Below the pieces are notes generated by a model. That model was not told where the DNA came from, did not search any database, and saw nothing but the letters and a program-made list of their open reading frames with translations. From positions 62,001 through 126,000 of the forward strand of contig NZ_ACZN01000014.1 of assembly GCF_000176135.1 (NCBI RefSeq): a stretch of DNA of 64,000 nucleotides. Direction: 5' to 3'. The stretch is from Vibrio coralliilyticus ATCC BAA-450. Lineage in GTDB: Bacteria; Pseudomonadota; Gammaproteobacteria; Enterobacterales; Vibrionaceae. A program made the position numbers and the translations under genes. Positions within the stretch are counted from its first letter, which is position 1. Each line of letters starts with the position of its first letter. Positions 1-9,030 of the stretch are shown piece by piece.

Positions 1-795
1 ATTCAGGCCGCTAAAATGGCGTCCATCGGCCAACTAGCCGCCGGGGTGGCTCATGAAATCAATAACCCCGTCGGGTTCTCGATGAGCAACGTCCAAACCC
101 TGAGTGAATACCTGTCACACATTTTTCAACTCGACCAGTGGATGATGACCCAAGCGGCACTTCCCGATGATCTGAAACATCAATACGAGCAGCAGCGTCA
201 AGCGTTGGCAATGGACGAACTCAAAGACGACACGCAGGCGCTGATCGATGAAACGCTTGGCGGACTTGACCGAGTTCGCAACATCGTATCGAGCCTCAAG
301 CAAGTGACCCATGCAGGCGGCAATTCGAGGGAGCTGTGCGACATCAATCGCTGCATCGACGAATCGCTGAAAGTGGTGTGGAATGAAATCAAATACAAGA
401 TGGAGGTGGCCAAGCACTTGCTGCCCGAGCTTCCCTCGGTGCAGGCAGATGGGCAAAGCATTCAGCAGATCCTCATTAATATGTTCATCAATGCCGCCCA
501 CGCGTGTGAGGATAAAGGGACACTCACCGTCAGCACGCAGACGCAGGTCTACAAAGGCGTGCAAGGTATCCTGATCAAAGTCAAAGACGATGGAGCAGGG
601 ATGTCCGACGAGGTCAAAGAGAAAATCTTCGACCCATTTTATACCACTAAGAAAGTGGGCGAAGGCACCGGGTTGGGCTTGTCCGTGACCCACAATTTGG
701 TCGAAAAACACGGAGGTCACATCAGTGTCAACAGCAAAGTGGGGGTGGGGACCTGCTTTGGTATTTTTCTCCCCCTTGGGCCAGCGAGCGAGTGA
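1..795 (+). CDS. Sensor histidine kinase, C-terminal part (5' end outside window)
   Basis: The frame is open from base 1, so the gene is cut by the window edge and its sensor part is not seen. The visible 264 residues hold the transmitter: an H-box with AHEINNP, a helical dimerisation region, an N-box (NMFINAAHAC), a G1 box (DDGAGM), an F-box (FDPFYTTK) and a G2 box (GTGLGLS). This is the NtrB-like/HPK4 kind of kinase, which autophosphorylates on the H-box histidine. The AHEINNP wording is common in Vibrionaceae kinases with PAS or periplasmic sensor domains. No response-regulator gene follows, so its partner is either upstream or elsewhere. The internal ATG at 16 is unlikely to be the start because the coding signal continues upstream (QAAK before MASIGQ). 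Confidence 0.9.
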   Translation: MQAAKMASIGQLAAGVAHEINNPVGFSMSNVQTLSEYLSHIFQLDQWMMTQAALPDDLKHQYEQQRQALAMDELKDDTQALIDETLGGLDRVRNIVSSLKQVTHAGGNSRELCDINRCIDESLKVVWNEIKYKMEVAKHLLPELPSVQADGQSIQQILINMFINAAHACEDKGTLTVSTQTQVYKGVQGILIKVKDDGAGMSDEVKEKIFDPFYTTKKVGEGTGLGLSVTHNLVEKHGGHISVNSKVGVGTCFGIFLPLGPASE

Positions 796-960
796 AGAGG
801 GATTATCAGCGTGATCATTTACGCGGTGTGATCGTCCGCTCAAAACTTGCTGTTTACAGTGCTCGCGCGCAACTGTCCGTTTCTCATCGTCTATGCTTGT
901 GAATGATTATGCGCATAGTTTCATTTTTCGTTGGACAGACGACAGCAAGGAGAGGACCCC

Positions 961-1947
961 ATGGGCAAAGTGATCCAAGGCAACACCCTCAAATACACCA
1001 GCGGTCAACTTGGGCGCTATGGTGATCACATTGGCTCGGCGAAGCAAGCGGTGCATGACGGAGACACGCTGACCATCGCTGTAGACGGCAATTTTTCCAT
1101 TCGCTTTCTGGGCATTGATACCCCTGAAACGTCGTTCGAGATCCAAGGGGATGGCGATTTTCAGTCCTTGGGTACCCAAGCTTGGCACGCTTATCTTGAG
1201 GCCCTAGTCGAGGATTGGTCTGACATGGATGTCGTGCTCGGTGAGTCATTGAGTGCCGATCTGCGCCAGCGACTGGCACAGCCTGCCGTGGCGTTCAACC
1301 ACAGTGTGCACGCTAAGCGTGCCGAACGACAGCTCGAAGCGCTCATTGAGGCCGACATGCATATTTACGGTTTGACGCGCGAGACCTTTCGGTTCTTTCT
1401 TCCCTTCGCCTACGATATCGTCGATAGCTACGGGCGACTACTCAGCTACGTGCAACTGGACAAACGCAACCCCGCGATGGAAGTGCCTCCGGCTTATGTG
1501 ATGTCCTACAATCAACATTTGTTAGAAACGGGCCACGCACTGCCTTACTTCATTTGGCCCAATGTCAATCCATTTCGACGAGCAGAGAGTGTGCTGGCCG
1601 CGGTGTATGACGATCCAGAAACCTTTAGGCAACAACTGCGGGGAGATCACTCGTTACAACGTGCCAGAACCGCCGTTCGTCGCGCTCGAGAGTCGCAGAA
1701 AGGCGTGTTTGGTCACACGCAAGATCCAAAAGGGGCCGACGTTGCCCCCTTGTTGCTTGAGCCATTTGAGCTGCGCTTCCTCAGTCGCCGCTGTGCCCCG
1801 TCCCGCCCCTTTATCGATTTGTCGGCGGACGACGACGTGATCTGCGCGCCGTGTAACTACATCCACACGCGGCCAGAAGACCGACTGTTCATTCCACCAG
1901 AGTATGTTCCATTGTTTGAGCAACGAGGCTGGACAAAGCAGACCTAA
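961..1947 (+). CDS. Staphylococcal-nuclease-like (thermonuclease family) protein
   Basis: A 328-residue protein with an SNase fold. Near residues 33-60 it has GDTLTIAVDG, then IRFLGIDTPET. In this family these carry the Ca2+-binding aspartates, the first catalytic arginine and the catalytic glutamate. The later DSYGRLLSY segment supplies the second arginine. The active site therefore looks complete. Between the two halves lies an insert of roughly 90 residues, and about 140 residues follow the core, so it is much longer than a minimal SNase domain of about 150. I see no signal peptide. The start at 961 is preferred over an upstream TTG at 931 because AAGGAGAGG sits 5-6 bases before it. A terminator follows. 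Its substrate is unknown. Confidence 0.85.
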   Translation: MGKVIQGNTLKYTSGQLGRYGDHIGSAKQAVHDGDTLTIAVDGNFSIRFLGIDTPETSFEIQGDGDFQSLGTQAWHAYLEALVEDWSDMDVVLGESLSADLRQRLAQPAVAFNHSVHAKRAERQLEALIEADMHIYGLTRETFRFFLPFAYDIVDSYGRLLSYVQLDKRNPAMEVPPAYVMSYNQHLLETGHALPYFIWPNVNPFRRAESVLAAVYDDPETFRQQLRGDHSLQRARTAVRRARESQKGVFGHTQDPKGADVAPLLLEPFELRFLSRRCAPSRPFIDLSADDDVICAPCNYIHTRPEDRLFIPPEYVPLFEQRGWTKQT

Positions 1948-1967
1948 TCATGAACAAACGCTCCTTT

Positions 1968-1992
1968 AAGCCGCACTCGATGCGGCTTTTTT
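1968..1992 (+). terminator. Rho-independent terminator after the nuclease gene
   Basis: An 8-bp stem, AAGCCGCA paired with TGCGGCTT around a CTCGA loop, is followed by a T run. It lies 20 bases after the nuclease stop codon. Confidence 0.88.
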
Positions 1993-2194
1993 GTCAGCGA
2001 GGGTTGAGACTCACAGGGATAGGAAGGGGATCTGTTGAGAAAGGGATCGGGATCCAACTCTGTGCTCGGAAAGGGCGACGAATTCGTGGTCGGAGGAGCC
2101 TGGTTTTATAGATTATAAATAATTAAATATCAAGGAGTTAAATTGTTTTTTAGGGCGTTGTTGCTCGTAGTGGGAACGGTTGCATTATCGACGG

Positions 2195-2365
2195 ATGGCA
2201 ACCTATAATCGCGCCCTCCAAATGTTGCTATTTTGTAAATTGGTTTTACTTTTGGTAATAATTGTTGTCATTAGTATTTTGTTTGCGGATGAGTTGACGC
2301 GGAACTCCCCCTCCGGTGAGACGGGCAACATTTGGAATTCACTATTTCACCTCACTAATCAATAA
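2195..2365 (+). CDS. Possible small membrane peptide
   Basis: A 56-codon frame with one strong hydrophobic helix (FCKLVLLLVIIVVISILF) and no recognisable family. No clear ribosome-binding site precedes the ATG. A TTG start at 2180 would add five residues. It ends 13 bases before the lectin gene and could be a leader peptide or a chance frame. A second very short frame starting at TTG 2143, behind AAGGAG, overlaps its beginning. Both are weak calls. Confidence 0.22.
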   Translation: MATYNRALQMLLFCKLVLLLVIIVVISILFADELTRNSPSGETGNIWNSLFHLTNQ

Positions 2366-2378
2366 TAAGAGAGACTCC

Positions 2379-4757
2379 ATGAACAAACCCACTCTGGCGT
2401 TGGCCGTTTCGCTTGGGTTAGGTGCCGCCATCACGACGCCTTCGGCGCAAGCCTCCGGCCTTTATGGCGCGTGCTATGACTATGCCTCCAAAACCAGCAG
2501 CACCTCCACGTCCGTTGACTACCAAGCCGCATCGACCACCCTAGTCCGTAGCTTGGTGGGCCTTGCACTCGGCAGTTCGTCCGATCTGTCGGCCCTCGCT
2601 ACCTTGTATCCCATCTTGTATTTTACCATCACCAGCGGCATCGCCGAAAAAAGTGTGACTGGCGCCGATCCAGAGCTGGTGGCGTGTCTTGCCCAGTTCG
2701 AATCACGTTTGTCGAGTTTGGAAGTGGACCAACTGACTGACGACATGTACGCCTTGGAAACCATCATTCATGACGTGCAGCGCAATGTCTCATCTGGGTT
2801 GGACTACTACCAGTTCGAAGCCGCAGAACGTTACGCGGATTTGGCCAATGAATTGGCGTATAAGATCCAAGATCGCTTTGCCGATATGGAGAATGGGCAC
2901 GGCTCAGTCGCCGTGTTTGATACTCTGGCCAACACCACCATTCCTGGGTTTGTTGCGGCGATGCAAATGGCGTTTTTGCATCGCGCCGAGTTCGATCACT
3001 ATTGCCAAAACCTAGCAGAGCCGCCGTATTGGAATGGGGTGGACAATGATGCGTTGCCAGCGTACACCACTCTATTTGATGTCTACGACTACAACATCGA
3101 TATCGAATCGGTGCTGACGCGCCCGGAGACGGCCAAAACCTACGATTACAACTGCAGCCTCGGCTACGGCACCTTTTTTGATTTCATGAATGTCAAACAA
3201 GGCCTGTGGGGCGAAACTCTGCGACAGATCGGTTTGGAGGTGGTGGCCAATGGCCGCAACGCCCACCTTATCTCTGTCAATGTTGACTTCGCCAACTCTA
3301 AGCTGATGGATTACCGAGCCTCGTTTATTGGTCAGTGCAGTGGGGAAACTTACACCGATGAATACAGTGGTTACACCAGCTACCCAAGCTCGATGTGTGC
3401 CACCTGGCGAGACAATCGAGTGGCTGAGGTGTACAACGCGTCTTTGGTGGATCCCGATTCGAAGATCCCGGATGTCAAAGCGACACTCTACGATTTGGCT
3501 CATGTGCTTGATGCGTGGGATCTGACTAACCTTATTAAGACGCGCAACGAGCACCTTGACTCCGTGGGGGCGATTGACTTTCATAACGCGCTGCGCCTCA
3601 GGCACAGTGAACGCAATCGTTGTATGAACGCCGCCGGGCAGGTGACGGACTACTGCAAAACCAACGCCAACCACTTTGTTTTTGAACCCTACAGTGATGG
3701 GTATTCCATCATGCGCGCCGAAGACGCGCGTTACCTTAAAGACAAAGGGGAAGACGACACAGGGTTTGTGATCCGCTCGGTGCGCGGCACCGACTCAACG
3801 TGGTATCTCGACGGACCCAATACGCTTGGCGCCTATCAGATCCGCAACAAGCACACCCAATTGTGCTTGCAGGCCGATGACAGCGATGCAGTCATGACCA
3901 CCACCTGTTCTTGGGATACCTACGCCTGGAACATCGATGGCAGCCATGTACCCACCGACGATCGCTTAGTGCGGTTCAAAAATGTACAAACTCAAACCTG
4001 TCTCAGCCAAGCGTGCAGCGCCAATGCGTATGAATTTGTGCTGACTGAACTGGCCGATGGCTACGAAATCAAACGCTGGACGGATGCGGCGTACCTCAAA
4101 CACCAAAATAGCGGGATCGTCTTTTCTACCACCACTTACTACTACAATGATGCGCCTCGCGCAGGAGGGACGATTTCCATCAACGGTGACAGCGTATGGT
4201 ATGTGCTGGATACCAATGGCGATGGCTATTTCGCCTTGCGTAATCAATCGACAGGTCAGTGCATGGTGTCTGGCTCCAGCGCCCAAGCGTGTGGCGATAG
4301 TGCTGCGACTGAAGTCTGGGCTCTGGAGTACCAAACCCCACCTGTGGGACAAAACCTCGCACTTGAGGACGACGGTCGTTGCTTGGCGAAAAAATACAAC
4401 GTCGCCGGCTCGCCTGACGGTTACGCCGTGGGCATGTGCAGCCTGTCGAAACAGCACCTGTCGTTGGAAAGCCACAACGATGGGTATCTGCTGATGGACA
4501 CGGGCAATCGAACCTACCTGGCCGACGAAGGGGCCAACGAGTATGACTTTGCGGCGATGGCCACCGTCAGTACGGCCAGTGACAGCGCCACTTGGGATTT
4601 CTTGGGGCCCTATGATAACGATAAGTTCCAGATCCGAAACCGCAGCACCGGAAAGTGCTTGAAATCCATGCAGGCCAACCAGTGGAATTCGTACCGTGCG
4701 GTGGTGATCAATTGTAGTGATGAGAGCAGTAAAGCCTGGACATTCTCAACGCCTTGA
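2379..4757 (+). CDS. Secreted protein with helical N-terminal half and ricin-type lectin repeats
   Basis: A 792-residue exported protein. Residues 1-25 form a signal peptide ending AQA. Residues about 30-400 are rich in predicted helix and include hydrophobic stretches (LVRSLVGLALG, LYPILYFTI) but match no family I can name. From about residue 410 to the end there are three repeats of roughly 125 residues. Each carries the hallmarks of a ricin B-type beta-trefoil: paired cysteines near RCMNA, LCLQA, QCMVS and RCLAK, and repeated YQIRN, FALRN and FQIRN strands. These domains usually bind carbohydrate. A helical domain fused to lectin repeats is a common design for secreted toxins or glycan-binding effectors, but that role is inference. 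The gene stands alone and ends at a terminator. Confidence 0.75.
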   Translation: MNKPTLALAVSLGLGAAITTPSAQASGLYGACYDYASKTSSTSTSVDYQAASTTLVRSLVGLALGSSSDLSALATLYPILYFTITSGIAEKSVTGADPELVACLAQFESRLSSLEVDQLTDDMYALETIIHDVQRNVSSGLDYYQFEAAERYADLANELAYKIQDRFADMENGHGSVAVFDTLANTTIPGFVAAMQMAFLHRAEFDHYCQNLAEPPYWNGVDNDALPAYTTLFDVYDYNIDIESVLTRPETAKTYDYNCSLGYGTFFDFMNVKQGLWGETLRQIGLEVVANGRNAHLISVNVDFANSKLMDYRASFIGQCSGETYTDEYSGYTSYPSSMCATWRDNRVAEVYNASLVDPDSKIPDVKATLYDLAHVLDAWDLTNLIKTRNEHLDSVGAIDFHNALRLRHSERNRCMNAAGQVTDYCKTNANHFVFEPYSDGYSIMRAEDARYLKDKGEDDTGFVIRSVRGTDSTWYLDGPNTLGAYQIRNKHTQLCLQADDSDAVMTTTCSWDTYAWNIDGSHVPTDDRLVRFKNVQTQTCLSQACSANAYEFVLTELADGYEIKRWTDAAYLKHQNSGIVFSTTTYYYNDAPRAGGTISINGDSVWYVLDTNGDGYFALRNQSTGQCMVSGSSAQACGDSAATEVWALEYQTPPVGQNLALEDDGRCLAKKYNVAGSPDGYAVGMCSLSKQHLSLESHNDGYLLMDTGNRTYLADEGANEYDFAAMATVSTASDSATWDFLGPYDNDKFQIRNRSTGKCLKSMQANQWNSYRAVVINCSDESSKAWTFSTP

Positions 4758-4776
4758 TCGGGTGGTACTCGCAACC

Positions 4777-4801
4777 AAAGGCGCGTTTTCGCGCCTTTTT
4801 T
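4777..4801 (+). terminator. Rho-independent terminator after the lectin gene
   Basis: A 9-bp stem, AAAGGCGCG paired with CGCGCCTTT around a TTTT loop, continues into more T. The A-rich 5' arm could also terminate the convergent gene at 4841. Confidence 0.85.
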
Positions 4802-4840
4802 CCTTACTAATATCGGTTTTACCTCATTCAAACTTAGGTG

Positions 4841-5563
4841 TTACGCCTGGGTGAGCGCTGGCACTGGCTCGGTGATCTCGTGCTCGTTGTCAATAAAGCG
4901 CACGGTTTGGTAATCCTCACGTTCGACCATGATGATTTTACTAAATCGGAATGTGGTACCGACAATAGGGCGCTGTTCAGTGCGGTAGTTAATTACTAAG
5001 GTGTCATTTTCAATGTAAGGTGGGGTGTTGAACGCGTACTCAGTGATGGCCTGAGCTTCGGGCTCGACCACTGCAACCACCAAATGGTGTTTGAAGTCCT
5101 TCTCGGTGAGCCAAGTTTGAGGCCCCATGGTTGCAGCAGGATAAAAGACCGACTGGAAGGCTTTCAGATCATCAAACACGAAATAGCGTTGTTCGTCCGC
5201 AGGTAGCGTGTTGCCACTGAAGTAATTGTTGATGACCTGGTATGACACTTCATGGTCATGCTCGCTGACGGTCACCTCAAATTGCTGAGTCTCAACCGCT
5301 TCGGTCTCCCAAACGCGCATCAGAACGAATTCAAGCAATTGCGGCTGAGTGGTCGTGGCGATCGCTTTGAAGGTGAATGCCTGGGTGTTACCGTAGCCGA
5401 CGACGTGTCTTGGATGCGGATCTGGGTACACCTCTGTGCCTACTAGCATCAGGCTAGAGGGTAACGTTTTTAGACACCAATTCATACCAGTGGATGCATT
5501 GCCTTTGAGTTCGATTTGAAAAGTGCTGCCCTTTTTGATGTGTTTTTGTTGGAGTGTGGTCAT
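4841..5563 (-). CDS. Chagasin-family (I42) cysteine protease inhibitor-like protein
   Basis: A 240-residue protein whose first 100 residues match the three chagasin loops in order: NASTGMNW (usually NPTTGxxW), VVGYGNTQAFTF (GxxG loop) and LMRVWE (RPW-like loop). Chagasins are immunoglobulin-like tight inhibitors of papain-type cysteine proteases. The remaining 140 residues form a second domain I do not recognise. No signal peptide is visible, so it would act in the cytoplasm unless exported by another route. ATG at 5563 is chosen because AGGAG lies 7 bases upstream; a longer frame to 5614 lacks such a site. No protease gene of the papain type is in the window. Confidence 0.7.
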   Translation of the reverse strand: MTTLQQKHIKKGSTFQIELKGNASTGMNWCLKTLPSSLMLVGTEVYPDPHPRHVVGYGNTQAFTFKAIATTTQPQLLEFVLMRVWETEAVETQQFEVTVSEHDHEVSYQVINNYFSGNTLPADEQRYFVFDDLKAFQSVFYPAATMGPQTWLTEKDFKHHLVVAVVEPEAQAITEYAFNTPPYIENDTLVINYRTEQRPIVGTTFRFSKIIMVEREDYQTVRFIDNEHEITEPVPALTQA

Positions 5564-5685
5564 TGGTTTTCTCCTGACGTTGAATAATAAAAAGGCGTAT
5601 GCCTTGTCCCGCATGTGAATGTGATTGTTTGCGTGACGTCCATACTCTAGGCAGGATGAGGCGTCCAGGCAGTATCAATTCGGTA

Positions 5686-6366
5686 TCATTCAATGTGTCG
5701 AGCGATGAAGACGCTCTCGGATAAAAACCGGTTGGTGGTAGGGAGCGTGTCAATCACCACTTGGTACCCATCGAAACGGAAAGCAAAAGGGAGGTGGGTG
5801 ACGTTGGCAAGAGGAGGGGGCAGGGCTGAGCAATGAATGTGCAGCGTTTGCTGCGTTTTGGTGAGAACGGCGCGGCGATGGTGCGCGTCGCTCAGATGGA
5901 GCTGCCAATCCATTGTCTGACCGTTGGCTTCAAGGAAAGGAGCATCAACTACATAAACGGGGTATGAGCAAAAAAAGCGCACCATGGCGTCAATGTCGTC
6001 AAATGCTGAGAGAATGAAGGTCCCGATGTGCGCTTGGCTGAGCACAAAGGCGTTCGTGGGGATGGTCAAGGTTGAGCGTGGGCGGACCTTGTCATTGCTT
6101 ATGCGGAGTGCAAGCTGTAAGCCAGCTTCGTTCTTCCCTTGTTGCGTCATTAAATCATGAGGCAATGCGTCCGGAAATGTTTGATGAGAAAAGGCAAATT
6201 GCCCAGACCAAATAGCGCGCAGAGGGGCGGTATCTGGTTCAGGTTGCACACTCACGTCAAACACTTGTTGGGTGCGAAACCAAGTTAAAGAAGAGATTTG
6301 AAACGCCAAAGGCGAAGAGATAAAGGGATGAGGCATTGGTTGTTCAGGATGGGTTAACAAAAACAT
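5686..6366 (-). CDS. Hypothetical protein
   Basis: A 226-residue protein I do not recognise. It has no signal peptide, no membrane helix and no cofactor motif that I can see. It is rich in beta-strand-like segments (FRFDGYQVVIDTLP, STLTIPTNAFVL) with scattered histidines. ATG at 6366 is preceded by GGAAAAG at good spacing; an in-frame ATG at 6336 has none. It lies 122 bases upstream of the chagasin-like gene on the same strand and may be co-transcribed with it. Confidence 0.55.
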   Translation of the reverse strand: MFLLTHPEQPMPHPFISSPLAFQISSLTWFRTQQVFDVSVQPEPDTAPLRAIWSGQFAFSHQTFPDALPHDLMTQQGKNEAGLQLALRISNDKVRPRSTLTIPTNAFVLSQAHIGTFILSAFDDIDAMVRFFCSYPVYVVDAPFLEANGQTMDWQLHLSDAHHRRAVLTKTQQTLHIHCSALPPPLANVTHLPFAFRFDGYQVVIDTLPTTNRFLSESVFIARHIE

Positions 6367-6587
6367 ATCTTTTCCACGGTAACGATGGGGGTGGTTTTAT
6401 TGAACCCTGTTTTTATCAGCTGTGCAGTCTCATTTCGGTATCAAGTACAAAAAAGCCTGCATTGAGGCTTATTTTGTACTTCGTTGGAATTGTTCTTGTT
6501 TCATTGCTAAAGAGTGTTTACCACGATGATTGATGGTTATAGTAATCGGGCTCTTTTATGAAACGGATGGCATTGATGTCTCAATGT

Positions 6588-7208
6588 TCATACCAGCACT
6601 TTAGGGCGGTAGGGTTCTTCACGAACGCCATGAGACAGCACCAGTTTAATGATGAAAACAGGGGCTAGCCAAGTCAAGCCGATCGGGGAAGGTAATAGAT
6701 CAGACAGGATTATGGACAGCATGACTGCTAGTAAGGCCACTGGCCGGTGAAGGTATAGGGGCAAAAAATGCAACAGCAAAACAGACAGCATCATAATGGT
6801 GTACCAGATGAACGCATATGACCACCCAATGTCAAAGAATAACGGTACGAGATACAGCTGGCCATGTATCGCAGGAAACAAAAATCGACTTCTGACTAGT
6901 TGCGCGAGCCAGCTCTCATTGCTTACGTTCCCCTCTGTATGCAGAAAACGCTTCATCGAGTTTAAGGAATTGGTCAACACACCTCCAACCATATCGAGGG
7001 TCAAGACCGCTGCAATGCCTACTTGCCACAGATTCCAGTTTAACTCTCGCCACGAAAAGAAATACAAAATCACAGGGACAATAAGTGCCGCATAATTGGC
7101 GAGGGCATGCTCTGCACGAGTGGCGCCATAGCCGGAGGTAAAATTGAATCTCCCCTGACAGCGCCAGTCTATAACGGCACCTTTTACAGTAATGTGGTTC
7201 TCTGACAC
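6588..7208 (-). CDS. Integral membrane protein of unknown function
   Basis: A 206-residue protein with about five hydrophobic segments (ANYAALIVPVILYFF, QVGIAAVLTLDMVGGVL, YAFIWYTIMMLSVLLLHFL, PVALLAVMLSIILSDLL, LAPVFIIKLVLS). It starts with GTG at 7208 behind GAGGAG. It is divergent from the TetR gene at 7407, and the shared promoter region contains a palindrome, so it is the likely target of that repressor. The substrate or function is unknown. Confidence 0.65.
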   Translation of the reverse strand: MSENHITVKGAVIDWRCQGRFNFTSGYGATRAEHALANYAALIVPVILYFFSWRELNWNLWQVGIAAVLTLDMVGGVLTNSLNSMKRFLHTEGNVSNESWLAQLVRSRFLFPAIHGQLYLVPLFFDIGWSYAFIWYTIMMLSVLLLHFLPLYLHRPVALLAVMLSIILSDLLPSPIGLTWLAPVFIIKLVLSHGVREEPYRPKVLV

Positions 7209-7312
7209 TAGTCGCTCCTCGTTTTGAAAAATAGGGTGAAAAAGCTGATTACTTTAAAAGTCCAATCGGTCTAAAATGTATATAATTCGAAATTGAGCAC
7301 TATGTCAACTTT

Positions 7313-7330
7313 TTAGTCCAAGTGGACTTT
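7313..7330. promoter_or_regulatory. Candidate TetR operator
   Basis: The perfect palindrome AGTCCA-AG-TGGACT (7315-7328) lies between the divergent membrane-protein and TetR genes. A degenerate copy, AGTCCA-AT-CGGTCT, is at 7258-7271. A TATAAT box at 7281-7286 lies between them. Two operators flanking a promoter between a TetR gene and its target is the usual arrangement; binding itself is inferred. Confidence 0.6.
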
Positions 7331-7406
7331 TATTTGGAAGGTAAGGGTACTGACTCTGATGAAAACACGTTATGATGGTATCCGTTGACCGAAAGAGAAG
7401 CTCAAA

Positions 7407-7943
7407 GTGCCAAAAATAGTTGATCATGAAGCGTACCGAAAAGAGATCGTCACAAAAGCGGTAACGATATTTTCTGAACATGGCTATCACGGGTTAGGAA
7501 TGAGAAAAATAGCGCAAGCACTTGGTATGTCCAAGGGGGCACTTTACTATTATTTTTCGACCAAAGAGGCATTGTTTACAGCGTGTACGGAATCTGTGTT
7601 AGAACCTTCGAGCCTATACGGTTTATCCTCTGGCGAGTCAGTCCCAGAGAACAAGCAGGATGCGTTGAGAAAATTGGTAAGTTCACTGGATCTCCGGTTT
7701 AAAGGTGAGATGACGGTCTTGTTGGATTATGTGAAAAATCAAGACCGACAACAATTGGCCGACGACGTGCTGTTGAAAATGTCTGATGAAAGGTTGCTGA
7801 TCGAGTTGGAGAAGTGGGTGGGTAAATCGAACGCGCAGCAGGCGTTAGCTTTGCTCATGGGGGGGTTATTGATGCGTTTATTGAGCGCCAACCCAACGCC
7901 TATTGATACAGTTGTGTCTTGGATTACTGCTCTAAGTGAGTAA
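7407..7943 (+). CDS. TetR/AcrR family transcriptional regulator
   Basis: A 178-residue regulator. Residues about 10-55 form a TetR helix-turn-helix (FSEHGYHGLGMRKIAQALGMSKGALYYYFSTKEALF), with the family's YYYF-K-LF signature. The C-terminal half is the variable ligand-binding domain. It begins with GTG at 7407. It probably represses the divergent membrane-protein gene and itself through the palindrome at 7315. The inducer is unknown. Confidence 0.88.
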   Translation: MPKIVDHEAYRKEIVTKAVTIFSEHGYHGLGMRKIAQALGMSKGALYYYFSTKEALFTACTESVLEPSSLYGLSSGESVPENKQDALRKLVSSLDLRFKGEMTVLLDYVKNQDRQQLADDVLLKMSDERLLIELEKWVGKSNAQQALALLMGGLLMRLLSANPTPIDTVVSWITALSE

Positions 7944-8195
7944 TGGCTATATTGACGCAGTATGATTTGTCTGTTTTTTCCTGAAATTTGTCATTTTTTG
8001 TTTCCATACCAGCGTATTGTACGGGGCGTATAGGGGAGCTGTGAAATGAAGGTCGCTGAGACGCTCACTCCGCTCTGGTGTGTCTATCTTTACTAAACTG
8101 AGGATGCAAATGCGCATAACACGCCCAGCCCAAGCGAATAACACTAGGGTACTGGAACCTTTATTTAGTTAAGCTGATCAATAGGAACAAAAATT

Positions 8196-8966
8196 ATGGA
8201 CTACTTGGACATCAATAAAAAGACGTGGAATCAACGCACAAAAATCCACGTCGACTCAAACTTTTATGATGTTGAATCATTCATGAACGGTCAGAGTTCA
8301 CTCAATGCCGTAGAGCTTAAACAGGTCGGGGATGTGGAGGGGAAATCGTTACTGCATCTTCAGTGTCATTTCGGTCAAGATACGCTGTCTTGGGCCCGGC
8401 TTGGAGCGAAGGTTACAGGAGTTGACTTATCCGGCGAGGCGATAGACCAAGCGAAATCGCTTGCCCACGCTCTTGGTTTGGAGGCCTCGTTTGTTGAAAG
8501 TGACGTGATCCAATTTGGACAGCACAACCATCAAAAGTTCGATATCGTGTTTACTTCGTATGGTGTGCTCAGCTGGTTACCTGACTTGACTCAGTGGGCG
8601 CAAATGATCGCGGGTGCTCTGAAAGCTGGGGGCGAATTCCATTTAGTTGAGTTTCACCCGTTTAACGACTTGCTCGGTGGTTATTCCTACTTCCCTATGC
8701 AAGAACCTGAAATTGAGCAAGAAGGGACCTACACTGAAAACTGTGATGGGACAGAGTCTACGACGGTGACGTGGTCGCACTCACTCGGAGAAATTCTAGC
8801 GGCGTTACTCGATGCTGGGTTGATTATCAATGCGTTTTCGGAACATCCTTTTAGCCCATACAACTGCTTCGATGGGCTTGAATATGTCCCAAATGAAGGG
8901 TACCAGTTTTTACATCAAAATCAGCAGGTTCCAATGCTGTTTTCAATCAAAGCGACCAAAGGTTGA
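8196..8966 (+). CDS. Class I SAM-dependent methyltransferase
   Basis: A 256-residue methyltransferase. Motif I is seen as LLHLQCHFGQDTLSWARLG (unusually QCHFGQ instead of the more common GxGxG), followed by the acidic VTGVDLSG strand that holds the ribose of SAM. FDIVFTSYGVLSWLPD matches motif IV and the post-motif region. This QCHFG variant is typical of a family of small-molecule methyltransferases of unknown substrate in gammaproteobacteria. It stands alone; the ATG follows a weak AGGAAC site. The 252 bases before it hold no gene I can support. Confidence 0.85.
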   Translation: MDYLDINKKTWNQRTKIHVDSNFYDVESFMNGQSSLNAVELKQVGDVEGKSLLHLQCHFGQDTLSWARLGAKVTGVDLSGEAIDQAKSLAHALGLEASFVESDVIQFGQHNHQKFDIVFTSYGVLSWLPDLTQWAQMIAGALKAGGEFHLVEFHPFNDLLGGYSYFPMQEPEIEQEGTYTENCDGTESTTVTWSHSLGEILAALLDAGLIINAFSEHPFSPYNCFDGLEYVPNEGYQFLHQNQQVPMLFSIKATKG

Positions 8967-9030
8967 TGACAATTGCCCGCTTATGAGCGTCTCTCTTCCG
9001 CGAGGGAGGGCTAATGGGCCGAAATTCTAA

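Noticed and set aside
115..843. Long minus-strand open frame opposite the histidine kinase
   Set aside because: It lies wholly opposite conserved kinase boxes and its translation shows no family features.
3072..4475. Two minus-strand open frames opposite the lectin gene
   Set aside because: The plus-strand protein has a signal peptide and repeated lectin strands through the same bases; the minus frames have none.
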